From NCBI RefSeq assembly GCF_022606295.1, contig NZ_JAHHZS010000004.1, forward strand, positions 159,829-223,828: a DNA stretch of 64,000 nucleotides, given 5' to 3'. Source of the DNA: Arthrobacter bambusae (GTDB lineage: Bacteria > Actinomycetota > Actinomycetes > Actinomycetales > Micrococcaceae). The translations under genes were made by a program, and so were the position numbers. Under the pieces are notes generated by a model. The model was not told where the DNA came from and did not search any database. It was given only the letters and a program-made list of their open reading frames with translations. This document shows positions 1 to 9,443 of the stretch, in pieces. Numbering within the stretch: the stretch's first letter is position 1; each line of letters starts with the position of its first letter.

Positions 1-1232
1 GGCGGAGCCGGCTTCTGGTTGACCGTGCTGTACACCCAGAATGCGCCGCCGGCCAAGACCAGAAGGACGAGAACAACCACTACCGCGGTCCATGCCCGAC
101 GGCGGGACTTCTGCCGGGCGGTCCGCTCGCGTTCGGGGGTGAAACCAAGCGGCATGGCGCCGTCGTGGTCTGCTTCGGATTCCGCTTCGCCAGCCTGCAG
201 GGCCAGCATGTCCTGGTCGGCGGCGTTCTGACCGTTTCCCGACCTTCCGGCGAGGGTGGTGTCGAGGAATTCGGCGCCCGTCAGGCCCCGCGCCAAAGTG
301 CCTTCCGCAATCTGCCGCGTCGGCGGCACGACGTCCTGGACGCCCGTGGGTGCTCCGGCGGCAACGGCCGGGACGGCCACGCCGTTCTTGGCAGCACGCA
401 AGGCGCGGCGGAACGCAGCTGCATCCTGGAAACGATCGGCCCGGTTCTTTTGCAGGCCTTTGGCCAGGACACTGTCCAGCGCTTCCGAAACGGCCGGATT
501 GAACGTGCTGGCCGGCTCCGGGACCTCGCGGACGTGCTGGTAGGCCACCGAGACAGGGCTGTCGCCCGTAAACGGCGGGCGGGACGTGAGCATTTCGAAC
601 AGCAGGCACGCCGCGGAGTACAGATCGCTGCGGGCATCCACGGTTTCGCCGAGGGCCTGCTCGGGCGACAGGTACTGGGCCGTGCCAACGACAGCCTGCG
701 TCTGGGTCATGGTTGCCGCGGAATCGGCCATCGCCCGGGCGATTCCGAAGTCCATGACCTTCACATCGTTCGAGTCCCCGGTCACCATGACGTTGGCAGG
801 TTTGATATCGCGATGGACGATTCCGGCCTTGTGGCTGTATTCGAGCGCGGCGAGGACCCCAAGGATGAACTCGATGGCCTGATCAATGTCCAATTCCTTG
901 GCGCGGATCAAGTCGCGGAGGGTCCGGCCGGACACGTATTCCATGACGATGTAAGGGACCCGGACGTCCTCGCCCGGTCCGCCGGACACCGTGTACTCGC
1001 CGGTGTCGTAGATGGCGACGATCGAGGAGTGGTTCAGGGCCGCCACCGCCTGTGCCTCGCGCTTGAAGCGCGCATGGAACTGCGGATCCCGGGCAAGATC
1101 GGCACGCAGCAGCTTCACGGCCACTGTCCGCCCGAGCACAGTGTCGGTGCCCTTGTAGACATCGGCCATGCCACCACGGCCTAGCAATTCACCGAGTTCG
1201 TACCGCCCGTTGAGGACGCGCTGGGATGTCAT
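1..1232 (-). CDS. pknB: Ser/Thr protein kinase PknB, C-terminus cut by window edge
   Basis: Transmembrane Ser/Thr kinase of the cell-wall growth and division operon; it phosphorylates division, wall-synthesis and FHA proteins. About 410 residues are visible. They show the glycine-rich loop GRGGMADVYKG, catalytic Lys40 in VAVK, an HRDIKPANV catalytic loop, DFG and a GTAQYLSPEQ activation segment. A basic juxtamembrane stretch and one membrane helix near residues 385-405 follow, and then the sequence runs off base 1. The extracellular PASTA part expected for PknB lies outside the window, so the PknB name rests on kinase type and gene order. It follows the preceding kinase by 54 bp on the same strand. 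The ATG at 1232 gives the usual kinase N-terminus (MTSQRVLNGRYELGELL). Confidence 0.9.
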   Translation of the reverse strand, partial: MTSQRVLNGRYELGELLGRGGMADVYKGTDTVLGRTVAVKLLRADLARDPQFHARFKREAQAVAALNHSSIVAIYDTGEYTVSGGPGEDVRVPYIVMEYVSGRTLRDLIRAKELDIDQAIEFILGVLAALEYSHKAGIVHRDIKPANVMVTGDSNDVKVMDFGIARAMADSAATMTQTQAVVGTAQYLSPEQALGETVDARSDLYSAACLLFEMLTSRPPFTGDSPVSVAYQHVREVPEPASTFNPAVSEALDSVLAKGLQKNRADRFQDAAAFRRALRAAKNGVAVPAVAAGAPTGVQDVVPPTRQIAEGTLARGLTGAEFLDTTLAGRSGNGQNAADQDMLALQAGEAESEADHDGAMPLGFTPERERTARQKSRRRAWTAVVVVLVLLVLAGGAFWVYSTVNQKPAP

Positions 1233-1286
1233 TGGAGTGCTGTCCTCTCTGTGGGCAGGGGTGGAGCGTCCGGTTGGCATGGTGTC

Positions 1287-3089
1287 TTAGCGGCTGGCTG
1301 AGGGAGAAGCGGACGCGGCCGACTTGGACAAGTGGTAGGTCACGACGGACCCGGCGTTCACCTTTTGCCCGGCCGCAGGATCTGAACTGACGAATGTTCC
1401 GGGCGCCTGGCCGGTTGCCCCGTCAACGGGATCTCCCGTGACCCAACGGAGGCCGGCACCCTCGATGGCAGCCTGCACTTGCGACTCGGTGGCACCCTTG
1501 CCGATGGTCGGCACAGTGACCATCTGCGGTCCCTTGGAGTAGGTGACGGTGATGGTCGATCCCTTGGCCACGGGGCCGGAAGGATTGATGTCGATGACGG
1601 TGCCGGGCGCGGACGGATCGAAGACCTGGCTTCCGCTGACCACGAGGCCGAGCGCGTTGAGGTCCGAGCGCACCTTGTCGTACGGCTGTCCCTTGTACTG
1701 ATCCGGGATCAGGTTGATGGTCTCGGGAGTCGGCGTTGTCGGCGTCGGGCTAGCGGATGTCTCCGTGGGGCTCGGACTTTCCGAGGTTGGGGGCGCGCTC
1801 GAGACCTGGCTTGGAGGGGCCGTCGTCGCTGGCGCGGGACTGCTCGGCGAGAACAGCCCCGACTGGGTCAGGATCGCCCCCGCTATGGCGAGCAGCACGA
1901 GCGCGATCAGCGCGATGAGCGGCCACGTCCATGGGCTGCGTTTCTTCCGCGGCGGCTCTTCCCGGTACTCCTCTTCCTCATGGATGTACTGGTTGTGCTC
2001 GTCGGCCTCGTTCAAACTGCGCTCGGCGGCCAGGGCATTGGCGCGGGCCAACGCGTTTCCACCTTCAGCGGCAGCCCCTACCGCTGCGGCGCCTGCTGCT
2101 GCGGCGCCGATCACCGGGAGTGCCGAGGTCGACGTCGAACGGGCTTCCCTGCCGTACGGCGAGGCCACAATCCCGGTGGGAGCGGTGGCGATGTCGGTCG
2201 GCGCTGTGATGGGGCCCGTGGCGGATTCGAAGAGCAACATTCCCGGCACTGCGACGTGTGCCGCGGCTATATCGCCCGCGCGGATCGCTTCCGCGGCCTC
2301 GGCCAGCTTGATGGCATCCGCAGGACGGTTCTTCGGATCCTTCGCAAGCATGGACATCAGCAGGGCGCGTACCGGGGTGGGCAGGCTTTCGGGAAGCGGC
2401 GGCGGCGCGTCGTTGACCTGGGCCAGCGCAATGGCGATTTGGGATTCGCCGGAGAACGGGCGATGCCCCGTGAGGCACTCGTAGCCAATAACCCCGAGGG
2501 AATATATGTCCGAGGAGCCCGTGGCCGTTTGCCCCGTGGCCTGCTCCGGAGCGAGGTACTGGGCGGTACCCATGACCTGCCCGGTCTGCGTGAGCGGAAC
2601 CTGGTCTGCCAGGCGGGCGATGCCGAAGTCGGTGATCTTGACGCGGAAGTCCGGCGTGATCAGGAGGTTGCCCGGTTTGATGTCGCGGTGCACCAGGCCC
2701 TGGGCGTGCGCGGGGGCCAGTGCCCGGGCGGTCTGGGAAATGATGGACATGGTGCGGTCCGGCGAAAGAACCTGCTCGTGTTCCAGGATGCTGCTCAACG
2801 GCTGGCCTGGCACCAATTCCATGACCAAGTAGGCGGAGCCGTCTTCCTCTCCGTAGTCGAAGACGTTGGCGATCCCCACGTGATTAAGCAACGCGGTGTG
2901 GCGGGCCTCGGCACGGAACCGCTGGAGGAACCCGGGGTCACCCGTGTATTCCTCCTTGAGTACCTTGATGGCGACGATCCGGCCAAGGATCTGGTCCTTT
3001 GCCCTCCAGACCTCTCCCATGCCGCCAATCGCAATGCGACTGGTCAGCTGGAACCTGCCGCCGAGGGTGATTCCTGACGTAGGCCTCAC
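1287..3089 (-). CDS. pknA: Ser/Thr protein kinase with two PASTA domains (PknA position)
   Basis: Membrane Ser/Thr kinase of 600 residues. The kinase domain spans about residues 10-265 with GxGxxG-like loop, Lys42, HRDIKPGN (Asp136), DFG (Asp154) and an APEQ-type segment (YLAPEQ). A long Ala-rich and charged linker leads to one membrane helix (about 387-408), then a Pro/Ser/Thr-rich stalk and two PASTA repeats (about 465-530 and 530-595). The start is a GTG whose GTGA overlaps the stop of pbpA, implying translational coupling. By position it is the pknA of the operon. In Mycobacterium PknA lacks PASTA repeats, so here both kinases may sense peptidoglycan or lipid II. Kinase identity is certain; the A/B naming is by synteny. 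Confidence 0.92.
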   Translation of the reverse strand: MRPTSGITLGGRFQLTSRIAIGGMGEVWRAKDQILGRIVAIKVLKEEYTGDPGFLQRFRAEARHTALLNHVGIANVFDYGEEDGSAYLVMELVPGQPLSSILEHEQVLSPDRTMSIISQTARALAPAHAQGLVHRDIKPGNLLITPDFRVKITDFGIARLADQVPLTQTGQVMGTAQYLAPEQATGQTATGSSDIYSLGVIGYECLTGHRPFSGESQIAIALAQVNDAPPPLPESLPTPVRALLMSMLAKDPKNRPADAIKLAEAAEAIRAGDIAAAHVAVPGMLLFESATGPITAPTDIATAPTGIVASPYGREARSTSTSALPVIGAAAAGAAAVGAAAEGGNALARANALAAERSLNEADEHNQYIHEEEEYREEPPRKKRSPWTWPLIALIALVLLAIAGAILTQSGLFSPSSPAPATTAPPSQVSSAPPTSESPSPTETSASPTPTTPTPETINLIPDQYKGQPYDKVRSDLNALGLVVSGSQVFDPSAPGTVIDINPSGPVAKGSTITVTYSKGPQMVTVPTIGKGATESQVQAAIEGAGLRWVTGDPVDGATGQAPGTFVSSDPAAGQKVNAGSVVTYHLSKSAASASPSASR

Positions 3090-4543
3090 TTATTCAACAC
3101 CGCCTCAAAAATCTTCTTCGCGTTCGGACTGGTTAGCTTTGCGCCGGTAGACACATCAACGCCTTCCATGACAATGGTGACGGCTACCTGCGGGTCGTTG
3201 GCCGGGGCGAACCCGGTAAACCATGAGTTGTTCAAACCTGTATCTCCGAGTTGCGCCGTACCGGTCTTGCCGGCCACCTGGATTCCCGGTACTGCGGCAC
3301 CACTCGCAATGCCTTGCGATACGACGTCGGTCATCCATTGAGTGATCTGGCTGGCGATATCGGGCGTGGTGGACGTGCGCAGCGCCTCGGGCTTGGGTTC
3401 GCTGATGACGCGCAGGTCCGGTGCCCGCACAGTCTTGATGAGGTTCGGCTTCATCTGGACGCCCTTGTTGGCGATGGCCGCCGTCATCATTGCGATTTGC
3501 AGCGGAGTGGCCCTGACGTCACGCTGCCCGACGGCGGACTGGGCCAGCGCGGCCTGGTCCAGATTCGTGGGGAAGACGCTGACCGCGGACTGAAGCTTGA
3601 GCTGGTCCCCGAAATCCTGGCCGAAGCCGAACTTGCTGGCCTGGTCCGCGATGGCCTTCTGGCCCAGGTCGAGGGCGATGCTCGCGAACGGCGTATTGCA
3701 CGACTGCTCAAGGGCGAAAGGGAAATCGGCCGTGTTGCGGGTTGAGCAGTTGCCGCCGGCGTAGTTGGGCAGCGAAGCGTTCGAACCGGGCAAGGGCAGG
3801 CTGTCCGGGTTCGGCAAGACACTGTCCTTGTTGTACTTCCCGGAACTCAATGCAGCGGCAGTATCGACGAGCTTGAATACGGAACCGGGCGCCAGCAACT
3901 CGCCGGTGGGTCCGCTCACGGACTGGTTGAGGTTGATGCCGGGAACCTGGTTGATTTGGTCGTAGCCGGCCTTTTCCTTGGCGGGATCGTGCGTGGCGAT
4001 CAGGTTGGGATCGTAGGACGGTTTGGAGACCATCGCGATGATCGCGCCCGTCTTGGGGTTGGTGACAACGATCGAGCCGCGCTGACCGTCAGGAATGAGG
4101 TCGTAGGCGAGCTTCTGGATCACGGGATCGAGGGTCAGTTCCACCGAGGCGCCCTTTGGCTGGCTGCCGAGGAAAATCTGGCTGACACGGTCCAGGAAGA
4201 GTTGGTCGGAACTGCCGGCCAGTTCGTCCCGGAGCTGCTGCTCGAGCCCGGTGGATCCATAGGTCCGTGAGAAGTAGCCCGTGATTCCGGCATAGAGCTC
4301 CGGCTGGGCGTAGCTGCGCTGGTACTTGCAGGTTTCGTCTCCAGCAACGGATTCCGCGACTGGTTTGCCGCCCACGATGATCGCACCGCGGTCGTTGCAG
4401 TAGTTCGCCAGGACAGCGCGCTGGTTCCACGGATTGTCATTGAGGTCGCCGGCGCCGATGACCTGGACATAGCTGATCGCGCCAAAGAGCAGGGCGAACA
4501 TGGCAACGGCTGCCATCCACGAATTGCGTATGGAATGGTTCAT
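3086..4543 (-). CDS. pbpA: Penicillin-binding protein PbpA (class B transpeptidase)
   Basis: Peptidoglycan transpeptidase of 485 residues, anchored by an N-terminal helix (about 9-29). Active-site motifs are present: SVFK (Ser221, Lys224), SCN (281-283) and KTG (426-428). The length fits actinobacterial PbpA, which is shorter than the PBP2/FtsI proteins of other phyla. The ATG at 4543 is chosen because it overlaps the rodA stop as ATGA and puts the membrane anchor at the N-terminus; the upstream in-frame extension only reads through rodA. The protein works with the SEDS polymerase RodA encoded just upstream and is a likely target of the co-encoded kinases. Confidence 0.94.
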   Translation of the reverse strand: MNHSIRNSWMAAVAMFALLFGAISYVQVIGAGDLNDNPWNQRAVLANYCNDRGAIIVGGKPVAESVAGDETCKYQRSYAQPELYAGITGYFSRTYGSTGLEQQLRDELAGSSDQLFLDRVSQIFLGSQPKGASVELTLDPVIQKLAYDLIPDGQRGSIVVTNPKTGAIIAMVSKPSYDPNLIATHDPAKEKAGYDQINQVPGINLNQSVSGPTGELLAPGSVFKLVDTAAALSSGKYNKDSVLPNPDSLPLPGSNASLPNYAGGNCSTRNTADFPFALEQSCNTPFASIALDLGQKAIADQASKFGFGQDFGDQLKLQSAVSVFPTNLDQAALAQSAVGQRDVRATPLQIAMMTAAIANKGVQMKPNLIKTVRAPDLRVISEPKPEALRTSTTPDIASQITQWMTDVVSQGIASGAAVPGIQVAGKTGTAQLGDTGLNNSWFTGFAPANDPQVAVTIVMEGVDVSTGAKLTSPNAKKIFEAVLNK

Positions 4544-5907
4544 GAGGTCTGCACCGCCTCTGTGGGGGCATGGGTAATGGGCGAGGTGTCCACCGGGCCG
4601 CGCGCGGTGTTCGAAATCATGAGCAGCAAACCCACGATGATCCAGTTGGCAAGCAGTGAGGAACCGCCTGCCGCCAGGAAGGGAGTGGTGAGCCCGGTCA
4701 GCGGGATGAGCCGCGTGACGCCGCCGATCACCACGAAGCACTGCAGTGCGATGGCAAAGGAGAGCCCGCACGCCAGGAGCTTGCCGAACGCGTCCCGCGC
4801 GCCAAGAGCCGCGCGGAACCCGCGCGTGAAGAGCAGCATGTAGAGCAGCACGACGGCAAAGAGGCCGACCAGTCCGAGTTCCTCACCGATGAGGGCCACG
4901 ATCATATCGCTGTTCGCAAACGGAACCAGGTCCGGCCGGCCCTGTCCGAGGCCGGTGCCGCCGAGGCCGCCGTCGGCCATGCCGAAGAGGCCCTGGACGA
5001 TCTGGCCGCTGCCGCCCGGGGACCGGTCGAAGACTTCCGGGGTGAAGGCGTTCCACCAGCTGTCCAGCCGGAACGCAACGTGCGAGAAGAACTTGGACGC
5101 GAGGAATCCGCCACCGAGGATCAGGGCGCCCCCGATGACCACCCAGCTGATCCGGCTTGTTGCCACGTAAATGATGACGATGAACAAGCCGAAGAAAAGG
5201 ATCGACGTGCCGAGGTCCCGCTGGAAGACGAGGATGCCGATGCTCACGAGCCAGGCCGTGATCATGGGGCCGAGATCCTTGAAGCGCGGCAATTGCATGG
5301 GGCCGATCTTGCGGCCGGCCAGCAGGATGAGGTCGCGGTTGGACGAAAGGTAACCTGCGAAGAAGATAGCCAGGGTGATTTTGGCGATTTCGCCTGGCTG
5401 GAAGGTCATGGGACCGAGACGGATCCATACGCTCGCGCCAAGCACCTCGCCGGCTGAGATGCCCGGAACGAGCGGCAGCACAAGGAGAACTGCGCTGGCC
5501 GCCAGCGCGATGAAGGTGAAGCGGCGAAGGAGGCGGTGGTCCTTGACGAACCAGATCACGACGATTGACACCGCCATGGCCAGGAGGGTCCAGCGCAACT
5601 GGTTGTTACCCGTGTCCTCGCCAGGCTGATCCATGCGATGGATGAGGGCCAGTCCCAAGCCGTTGAGGGCAACGACGATCGGGAGCATGATCGGGTCGGC
5701 ATATTTTGCGCGAAACCTGAGGACCATGTGGAAAGCGAATGCTGCCACGATCAAGAGACTCGACTGGAACCAGAAATCGCCGTCGAACGCGGTCGCATTA
5801 TTGAGCCCGACCATGGCGCTGGCGCCGATTCCCACCGCGAGGGCAAGGACCAGCAGGACGAGCTCGACGTTGCGGCGTGGCTGGGGTGCGGTAATGGCCA
5901 GAATCAT
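4540..5907 (-). CDS. rodA: SEDS peptidoglycan polymerase RodA/FtsW
   Basis: Integral membrane protein of 455 residues in the FtsW/RodA/SpoVE family, which polymerises lipid II glycan strands together with a class B PBP. Many hydrophobic segments and family motifs are visible, including a conserved loop near WNAFTPEVFDRSPGGSGQ and the C-terminal GGVTRLIPLTGLTTPFLAAGGSS region. The ATG at 5907 overlaps the pstP stop (ATGA), and its own stop overlaps pbpA (ATGA), so the whole run is probably translationally coupled. Longer in-frame versions would read back through pstP and are rejected. The RodA rather than FtsW name comes from its place beside pbpA. Confidence 0.93.
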   Translation of the reverse strand: MILAITAPQPRRNVELVLLVLALAVGIGASAMVGLNNATAFDGDFWFQSSLLIVAAFAFHMVLRFRAKYADPIMLPIVVALNGLGLALIHRMDQPGEDTGNNQLRWTLLAMAVSIVVIWFVKDHRLLRRFTFIALAASAVLLVLPLVPGISAGEVLGASVWIRLGPMTFQPGEIAKITLAIFFAGYLSSNRDLILLAGRKIGPMQLPRFKDLGPMITAWLVSIGILVFQRDLGTSILFFGLFIVIIYVATSRISWVVIGGALILGGGFLASKFFSHVAFRLDSWWNAFTPEVFDRSPGGSGQIVQGLFGMADGGLGGTGLGQGRPDLVPFANSDMIVALIGEELGLVGLFAVVLLYMLLFTRGFRAALGARDAFGKLLACGLSFAIALQCFVVIGGVTRLIPLTGLTTPFLAAGGSSLLANWIIVGLLLMISNTARGPVDTSPITHAPTEAVQTS

Positions 5908-7631
5908 CGGGACACCGCGCACGAAGGGACCGGCGTGGACGTCGGTGACGATGTTGGCCGGTTCGAAGGACTCGGGCTTGGCGTGGGACTTGCCGTAGGG
6001 GTGGGGCTTGCCGTCGGTGTGGCGGTAGCCGTCGGGCAATTGGCCGGCAGCCCTGTGGTGCCGTTCTCCTGCAGGCTTTTCACAATCTGCTGGGCATCGG
6101 AGAGATCCCGTGCCGGAACGGTCTGGCGAAGTGTCTGTTGTGTGTATTCAGGCAAAGAGTCCATGCGGATATTCGTCGTGGCCTCTACTTTCGACAGCTG
6201 GAACGGGCCAAGGCTCTGCGAAATGCCGTTGAAGATCGCGACGTGCTGGTTGAATTCACCGACGTAGTAGCGGGTCTGGGTCCACGCATAACCGAGCCAC
6301 AGCCCGGCGATCACGAAAATGGCCAAGACCGCTGCAATGGCCGGGGTCAACCAGCGCCGCTTCCGGGCGACAATGGGCTGGGGATCCTGACGGTCCTGTT
6401 CAGCCTTGTGGGTCAGTACAGTGGCGGCACGGCGTGCAACACTGCGCCCTGCGATGGTGGGGATCGAACCCGTATCGGCGGCGGTTGCGGCGGCACCGAC
6501 CAGTTCGTGCGGGCGGCTCGAAAGCTCCTCGCGGAGGATCTCGGCCGACAAGTGCTCGCCAAGGTGGGGGTCTGTCGCCGTCGGAGGTTCGGTAGTCCCG
6601 GCGGGATTTGCGGGAGCGCCCGCTTCGGGCTCCGCGGCGGCGGTGGGCTTTGCCGCGGCGGCGGAAGGCCCGGCGTCGGACGTTGTTTCCCGCGGCGGGA
6701 CCCGGCCCGTTGCGGGGGCGTTGGTCCCGGACTCTTTAGCCGGGGCGCTGGCATCGCTGCCGTGCCCGTCCTTGCGCGGTGCGGCTTTCGCCGCTTCGGC
6801 CGCGTTCGCTGGCGCCGGCGCTTCCGGGACGACGTCGACGGCGGCCGTGCTGAGGTTGTCGCCTGTCTCCTCCACGATTTCCAACAGCACCACGGTGACG
6901 TTGTCCGGAGCGCCGTTGGCGAGGGTCAGCTCAATGAGGAGCTCTGCGCATTCGGCAAGGTCCTTGGTTTCGCGGACTACTTGCTCCACGACGGCGCCTT
7001 GGACGTAGTTCAGGCCGTCGGAACAAAGGAGCCAGCGTTCGCCGGGTTCGACGTCGAGCTCGTCCAGGTCCAGCTCGGGGCTGGCGTCCACGTCCCCCAG
7101 AACGCGCATGAGGACGTTCTTGTGCGGGTGGGTTTCGGCTTCCTCCGGGCGCAGGCGGCCCTCGTCAATCAACCTCTGGACGAAGGTGTGGTCCACGCTG
7201 ACTTGTTCGAATTTGCCATTGCGCAAGCGGTAGGCCCGGGAATCGCCGATGTGCGCGAAGTGCAGCCGCCTGCCTTCGAGCAGCAGGGCAGTGACCGTGG
7301 TGCCCATGCCTGCGAGCTTCGGGTCAACGTGGACAAGCTCGGAGAGGAGGGAATTGGCGGTCTGGATTTCATCTGCCAGGACTGTTTCCGCGCCGTCCGG
7401 GTAGGAATCATGATCGAGGTGGATCATGTCCAGCACGGTGGACGCTGAGGCGACGTCCCCGCCCGCATGCCCGCCCATGCCGTCCGCGACGACGGCAAGG
7501 TGCCGGCCGGCGTACGCGGAGTCGTCGTTCTTCGAGCGGACACGCCCGACGTCGGACCGCGCCGCGTAGCGCATGATGAGGGGAAGTTCCGGAGGCAGCG
7601 ACTTGCCCTCGGAGGCATGCGGGGAAGCCAT
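5904..7631 (-). CDS. pstP: PP2C-family Ser/Thr phosphatase PstP
   Basis: Metal-dependent phosphatase of 575 residues that reverses PknA/PknB phosphorylation. The PP2C domain (about 20-255) has the metal-binding VVADGMGGHAGG motif (Asp50), GDSRAYR and a C-terminal GAPDNVT. A long Ala/Pro-rich disordered linker, one membrane helix near residue 425 and an extracellular tail ending in a Pro/Ser/Thr-rich low-complexity stretch follow. The gene lies three bases after fhaB and overlaps rodA by ATGA. The start at 7631 (MASPHAS) is the first in-frame ATG after fhaB; a start at MRYAARSDVGR (7574) is possible. Confidence 0.93.
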   Translation of the reverse strand: MASPHASEGKSLPPELPLIMRYAARSDVGRVRSKNDDSAYAGRHLAVVADGMGGHAGGDVASASTVLDMIHLDHDSYPDGAETVLADEIQTANSLLSELVHVDPKLAGMGTTVTALLLEGRRLHFAHIGDSRAYRLRNGKFEQVSVDHTFVQRLIDEGRLRPEEAETHPHKNVLMRVLGDVDASPELDLDELDVEPGERWLLCSDGLNYVQGAVVEQVVRETKDLAECAELLIELTLANGAPDNVTVVLLEIVEETGDNLSTAAVDVVPEAPAPANAAEAAKAAPRKDGHGSDASAPAKESGTNAPATGRVPPRETTSDAGPSAAAAKPTAAAEPEAGAPANPAGTTEPPTATDPHLGEHLSAEILREELSSRPHELVGAAATAADTGSIPTIAGRSVARRAATVLTHKAEQDRQDPQPIVARKRRWLTPAIAAVLAIFVIAGLWLGYAWTQTRYYVGEFNQHVAIFNGISQSLGPFQLSKVEATTNIRMDSLPEYTQQTLRQTVPARDLSDAQQIVKSLQENGTTGLPANCPTATATPTASPTPTASPTPSPSPSNRPTSSPTSTPVPSCAVSR

Positions 7632-7634
7632 GGG

Positions 7635-8126
7635 CTACGGCCTCAATTCGATGACCGTCTTGCCGATCCTCACGGGGACGCCAAGCTCCACCGGCAGGGC
7701 GCGGGTCAGTTGCTGATCGGCGAGGTAGGTGCCGTTGGTGGAACCGAGATCTTCGATGAACCAGCGGCTGCCTTGCGGGAACAAGCGTGCGTGCCTGCCC
7801 GAAGCATAATCATCCTCGAGGACCAAGGTGGCCTCTTGTGCGCGGCCCAGCAAAATGGGGCTCGCGGCCAGAGGAAGCGTGGTCCCCTTGAGTGGTCCCT
7901 CAACGACGACGAGCTGGTGCGCCTGCTGCTTCACGGGCTGGGGCGGCGCGGGGGCGAGTTCCGGATTCTTGCGTAACTCGCGTGCCGTCGGAGTCCCCAT
8001 TGCGGCTTTGCGGCCGATCACGAGATCGCGGCGCATGGTCGAGACGATGCTGAAGATCAGGACCCACAGCAACAGCAGGAAGCCGAAGCGGAGTGCGGTG
8101 ATGGTCAGTTCGCTGATGTCGCTCAC
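7635..8126 (-). CDS. fhaB: FHA-domain membrane protein FhaB (FipA-like)
   Basis: Protein of 163 residues with an N-terminal membrane helix (about 12-30), a Pro/Gln-rich linker and a C-terminal forkhead-associated domain (about 72-160). The FHA phosphothreonine-binding residues are present: GR (94-95), SGRH (109-112) and GSTNG (128-132). In mycobacteria FhaB/FipA is a PknA substrate that links kinase signalling to the divisome. The start is a GTG whose GTGA overlaps the fhaA stop. The stop lies just before pstP. Confidence 0.92.
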   Translation of the reverse strand: MSDISELTITALRFGFLLLLWVLIFSIVSTMRRDLVIGRKAAMGTPTARELRKNPELAPAPPQPVKQQAHQLVVVEGPLKGTTLPLAASPILLGRAQEATLVLEDDYASGRHARLFPQGSRWFIEDLGSTNGTYLADQQLTRALPVELGVPVRIGKTVIELRP

Positions 8127-8866
8127 GGGCGCCCACCAGAAGGCTGGGGGAGAAGTCTGAAGATGATCTTGGTCCGTCCCATGGTGATGGTGGATCCGTC
8201 AGTCAATTCCACACTGCCGTCCACTTTGTGGCCGTTGACGTAGCTTCCATTGGTGGAACCGAGGTCGACGGCGTGGATGACCCCGTCTGCCGTCTGGATT
8301 TCCAAGTGCTTGCGCGAGACGCCGGTATCGTCCACCAGGATGTCGGCCTCGGAGGACCTGCCCAGCACGATCGAAGGCGCGTTGAGGGAATAGCGTTGTC
8401 CGCCTATGTCCAGGACAGGCTGGAGCCGTGTGGGTTCGCGGTTTGGCGCGGCGGGAACGACTGGCCGGGGAGCAGCGGGCGCGGCAGCCCCGTTGGATTT
8501 CTCGGTGCTGGACGTGATTTCGAAATGGCCTTCGCGCTGGGCCTCGTCGTGACGGAAAGAGATCCGTACCGGACCCTGCAGGATGTAACCCTGGCTGCGC
8601 ACGTGCTGGATGACGACGTCGCACAATTCTTCGGCCAGTGGGGTTCCCCATTCCTGGGCGCGCGTGAAGTCCGCATCGCTCAAGAGGACATCGAAGATGT
8701 TGGGAGCCAAGGTGCGGCCGGCCGAAATGGTGATGGACTTGTTGTCCAGTTCACGGCGTAGCTTGCTGGCTATCTCCACCGGCTCCACCTTTGCCCGCGA
8801 GCCGGTGGAGAAGACGCCGCGGACGGCCTTTTCTATGCCACGTTCAACCCTGTCAAGCAAGCCCAT
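8123..8866 (-). CDS. fhaA: FHA-domain protein FhaA with DUF3662 N-terminus
   Basis: First gene of the signalling operon, 247 residues. The N-terminal region (about 1-115, starting MGLLDRVERGIEKAV) is the DUF3662 module typical of FhaA. A short Ala/Pro linker is followed by an FHA domain (about 150-240) with LGR, SRKH and GSTNGSY motifs. FhaA is a known PknB phosphotarget that in mycobacteria binds the MurJ-like regulator of lipid II export. The ATG at 8866 is preceded by a good ribosome site (GAAGGAGAAG); the in-frame extension upstream has no support. The promoter should lie within 8867-9000. Confidence 0.93.
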   Translation of the reverse strand: MGLLDRVERGIEKAVRGVFSTGSRAKVEPVEIASKLRRELDNKSITISAGRTLAPNIFDVLLSDADFTRAQEWGTPLAEELCDVVIQHVRSQGYILQGPVRISFRHDEAQREGHFEITSSTEKSNGAAAPAAPRPVVPAAPNREPTRLQPVLDIGGQRYSLNAPSIVLGRSSEADILVDDTGVSRKHLEIQTADGVIHAVDLGSTNGSYVNGHKVDGSVELTDGSTITMGRTKIIFRLLPQPSGGRP

Positions 8867-9228
8867 GGTCCTTCTCCTTCCGTTTCGTTGACTCTGCGAT
8901 ATCAGTAGCCAAGACGAATCCCCGCAGTGGCCGGAGCGCACGCAAGGAGCCTGTCTTCAACCCCGATACTACTGGGCAAGACTGTGAATGGCCTTATTCC
9001 ACAACGCCTGGAAGGCCGGAAAAGTTCGGCGGCCCGCATCATTTCGCGACGCTTCTCGCGTGATTTCAGCACCGTGCGGGGGACCGGCAAAGCGGGGGAT
9101 CCCGGGGTTTTACTGCCCCGACCTTGGGCGATTGGCGTTTTCAACAGGTTGTCCGTTATGCTTGATCTCGCTGCTTTCGCAGGGGTGAGGCCGGGGAAAC
9201 CTGGTGCGGCCCGGGCGAAGGAAGTTGC
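8867..9228. other. Intergenic region between fhaA and tRNA-Leu
   Basis: No protein gene is supported in these 362 bases. The left part must hold the fhaA operon promoter, read leftward; I see only a weak candidate TAGTAT on the minus strand near 8966. The right part holds a plausible tRNA promoter. A short GC-rich inverted repeat (CGGGG...CCCCG) lies near 9102-9120. Confidence 0.5.
9132..9162 (+). promoter_or_regulatory. Candidate promoter of tRNA-Leu
   Basis: TTGGCG at 9132-9137 and TATGCT at 9157-9162 match the housekeeping sigma consensus in several positions. The 19-base spacing is slightly long. The promoter would start transcription about 60 bases before the tRNA. Confidence 0.4.
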
Positions 9229-9311
9229 GCGCGAGTGGCGGAACGGCAGACGCGCTGGCTTCAGGTGCCAGTATCCGAAAGGGTGTGGGGGTTCAAATCC
9301 CCCCTCGCGCA
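9229..9311 (+). tRNA. tRNA-Leu (anticodon CAG)
   Basis: An 83-base class II tRNA. The acceptor stem GCGCGAG (9229-9235) pairs with CTCGCGC (9304-9310), and A9311 is the discriminator. The D-arm starts TGGCGGAACGGCAGA, the anticodon stem CTGGC/GCCAG encloses loop TTCAGGT with anticodon CAG, there is a long variable arm, and the T-arm contains GGTTCAAATCC. CCA is not encoded. The class II shape and CAG anticodon identify a leucine tRNA for CUG codons. Confidence 0.96.
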
Positions 9312-9319
9312 CGCAATTC

Positions 9320-9352
9320 AAAGGAACCCCGGTCTCTGACCGGGGTTCCTTT
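9320..9352 (+). terminator. Intrinsic terminator of tRNA-Leu
   Basis: Perfect 14-bp stem (9320-9333 with 9339-9352) and a 5-base loop CTCTG. The stem is AT-rich at its base, so it ends in TTT and continues TTTGTTT. It starts 9 bases after the tRNA. Confidence 0.9.
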
Positions 9353-9377
9353 GTTTAACTCACCAAACCCCGTAACT

Positions 9378-9443
9378 CCCAACTGACTCGCAGTTGTTGT
9401 CGTTATGAGCCCTCATAACGACAACAACTGCGAGTCAGTTGGG
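9378..9443. repeat. Perfect 32-bp palindrome, family copy 1
   Basis: Arms 9378-9409 and 9412-9443 are perfect reverse complements separated by two bases (CC). The outer end reads CCCAACTGACTCGCAG. The element sits between the tRNA terminator and the converging tetR stop, which is the base right after it. The right arm recurs letter for letter at 16538-16569, and a diverged copy lies at 25381-25454. It may act as a bidirectional terminator or a REP-like element. Confidence 0.9.

Noticed and set aside
4544..4771. N-terminal extension of PbpA to 4771
   Set aside because: The extra 76 residues are the shadow of rodA; the ATGA overlap and membrane anchor fix the start at 4543.
8902..9321. Open frame opposite the tRNA-Leu, with a GGFEPPHPFGYWHL-like stretch
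   Set aside because: This is the well-known artefact of translating the antisense strand of a tRNA; it has no ribosome site and covers a tRNA and promoter.
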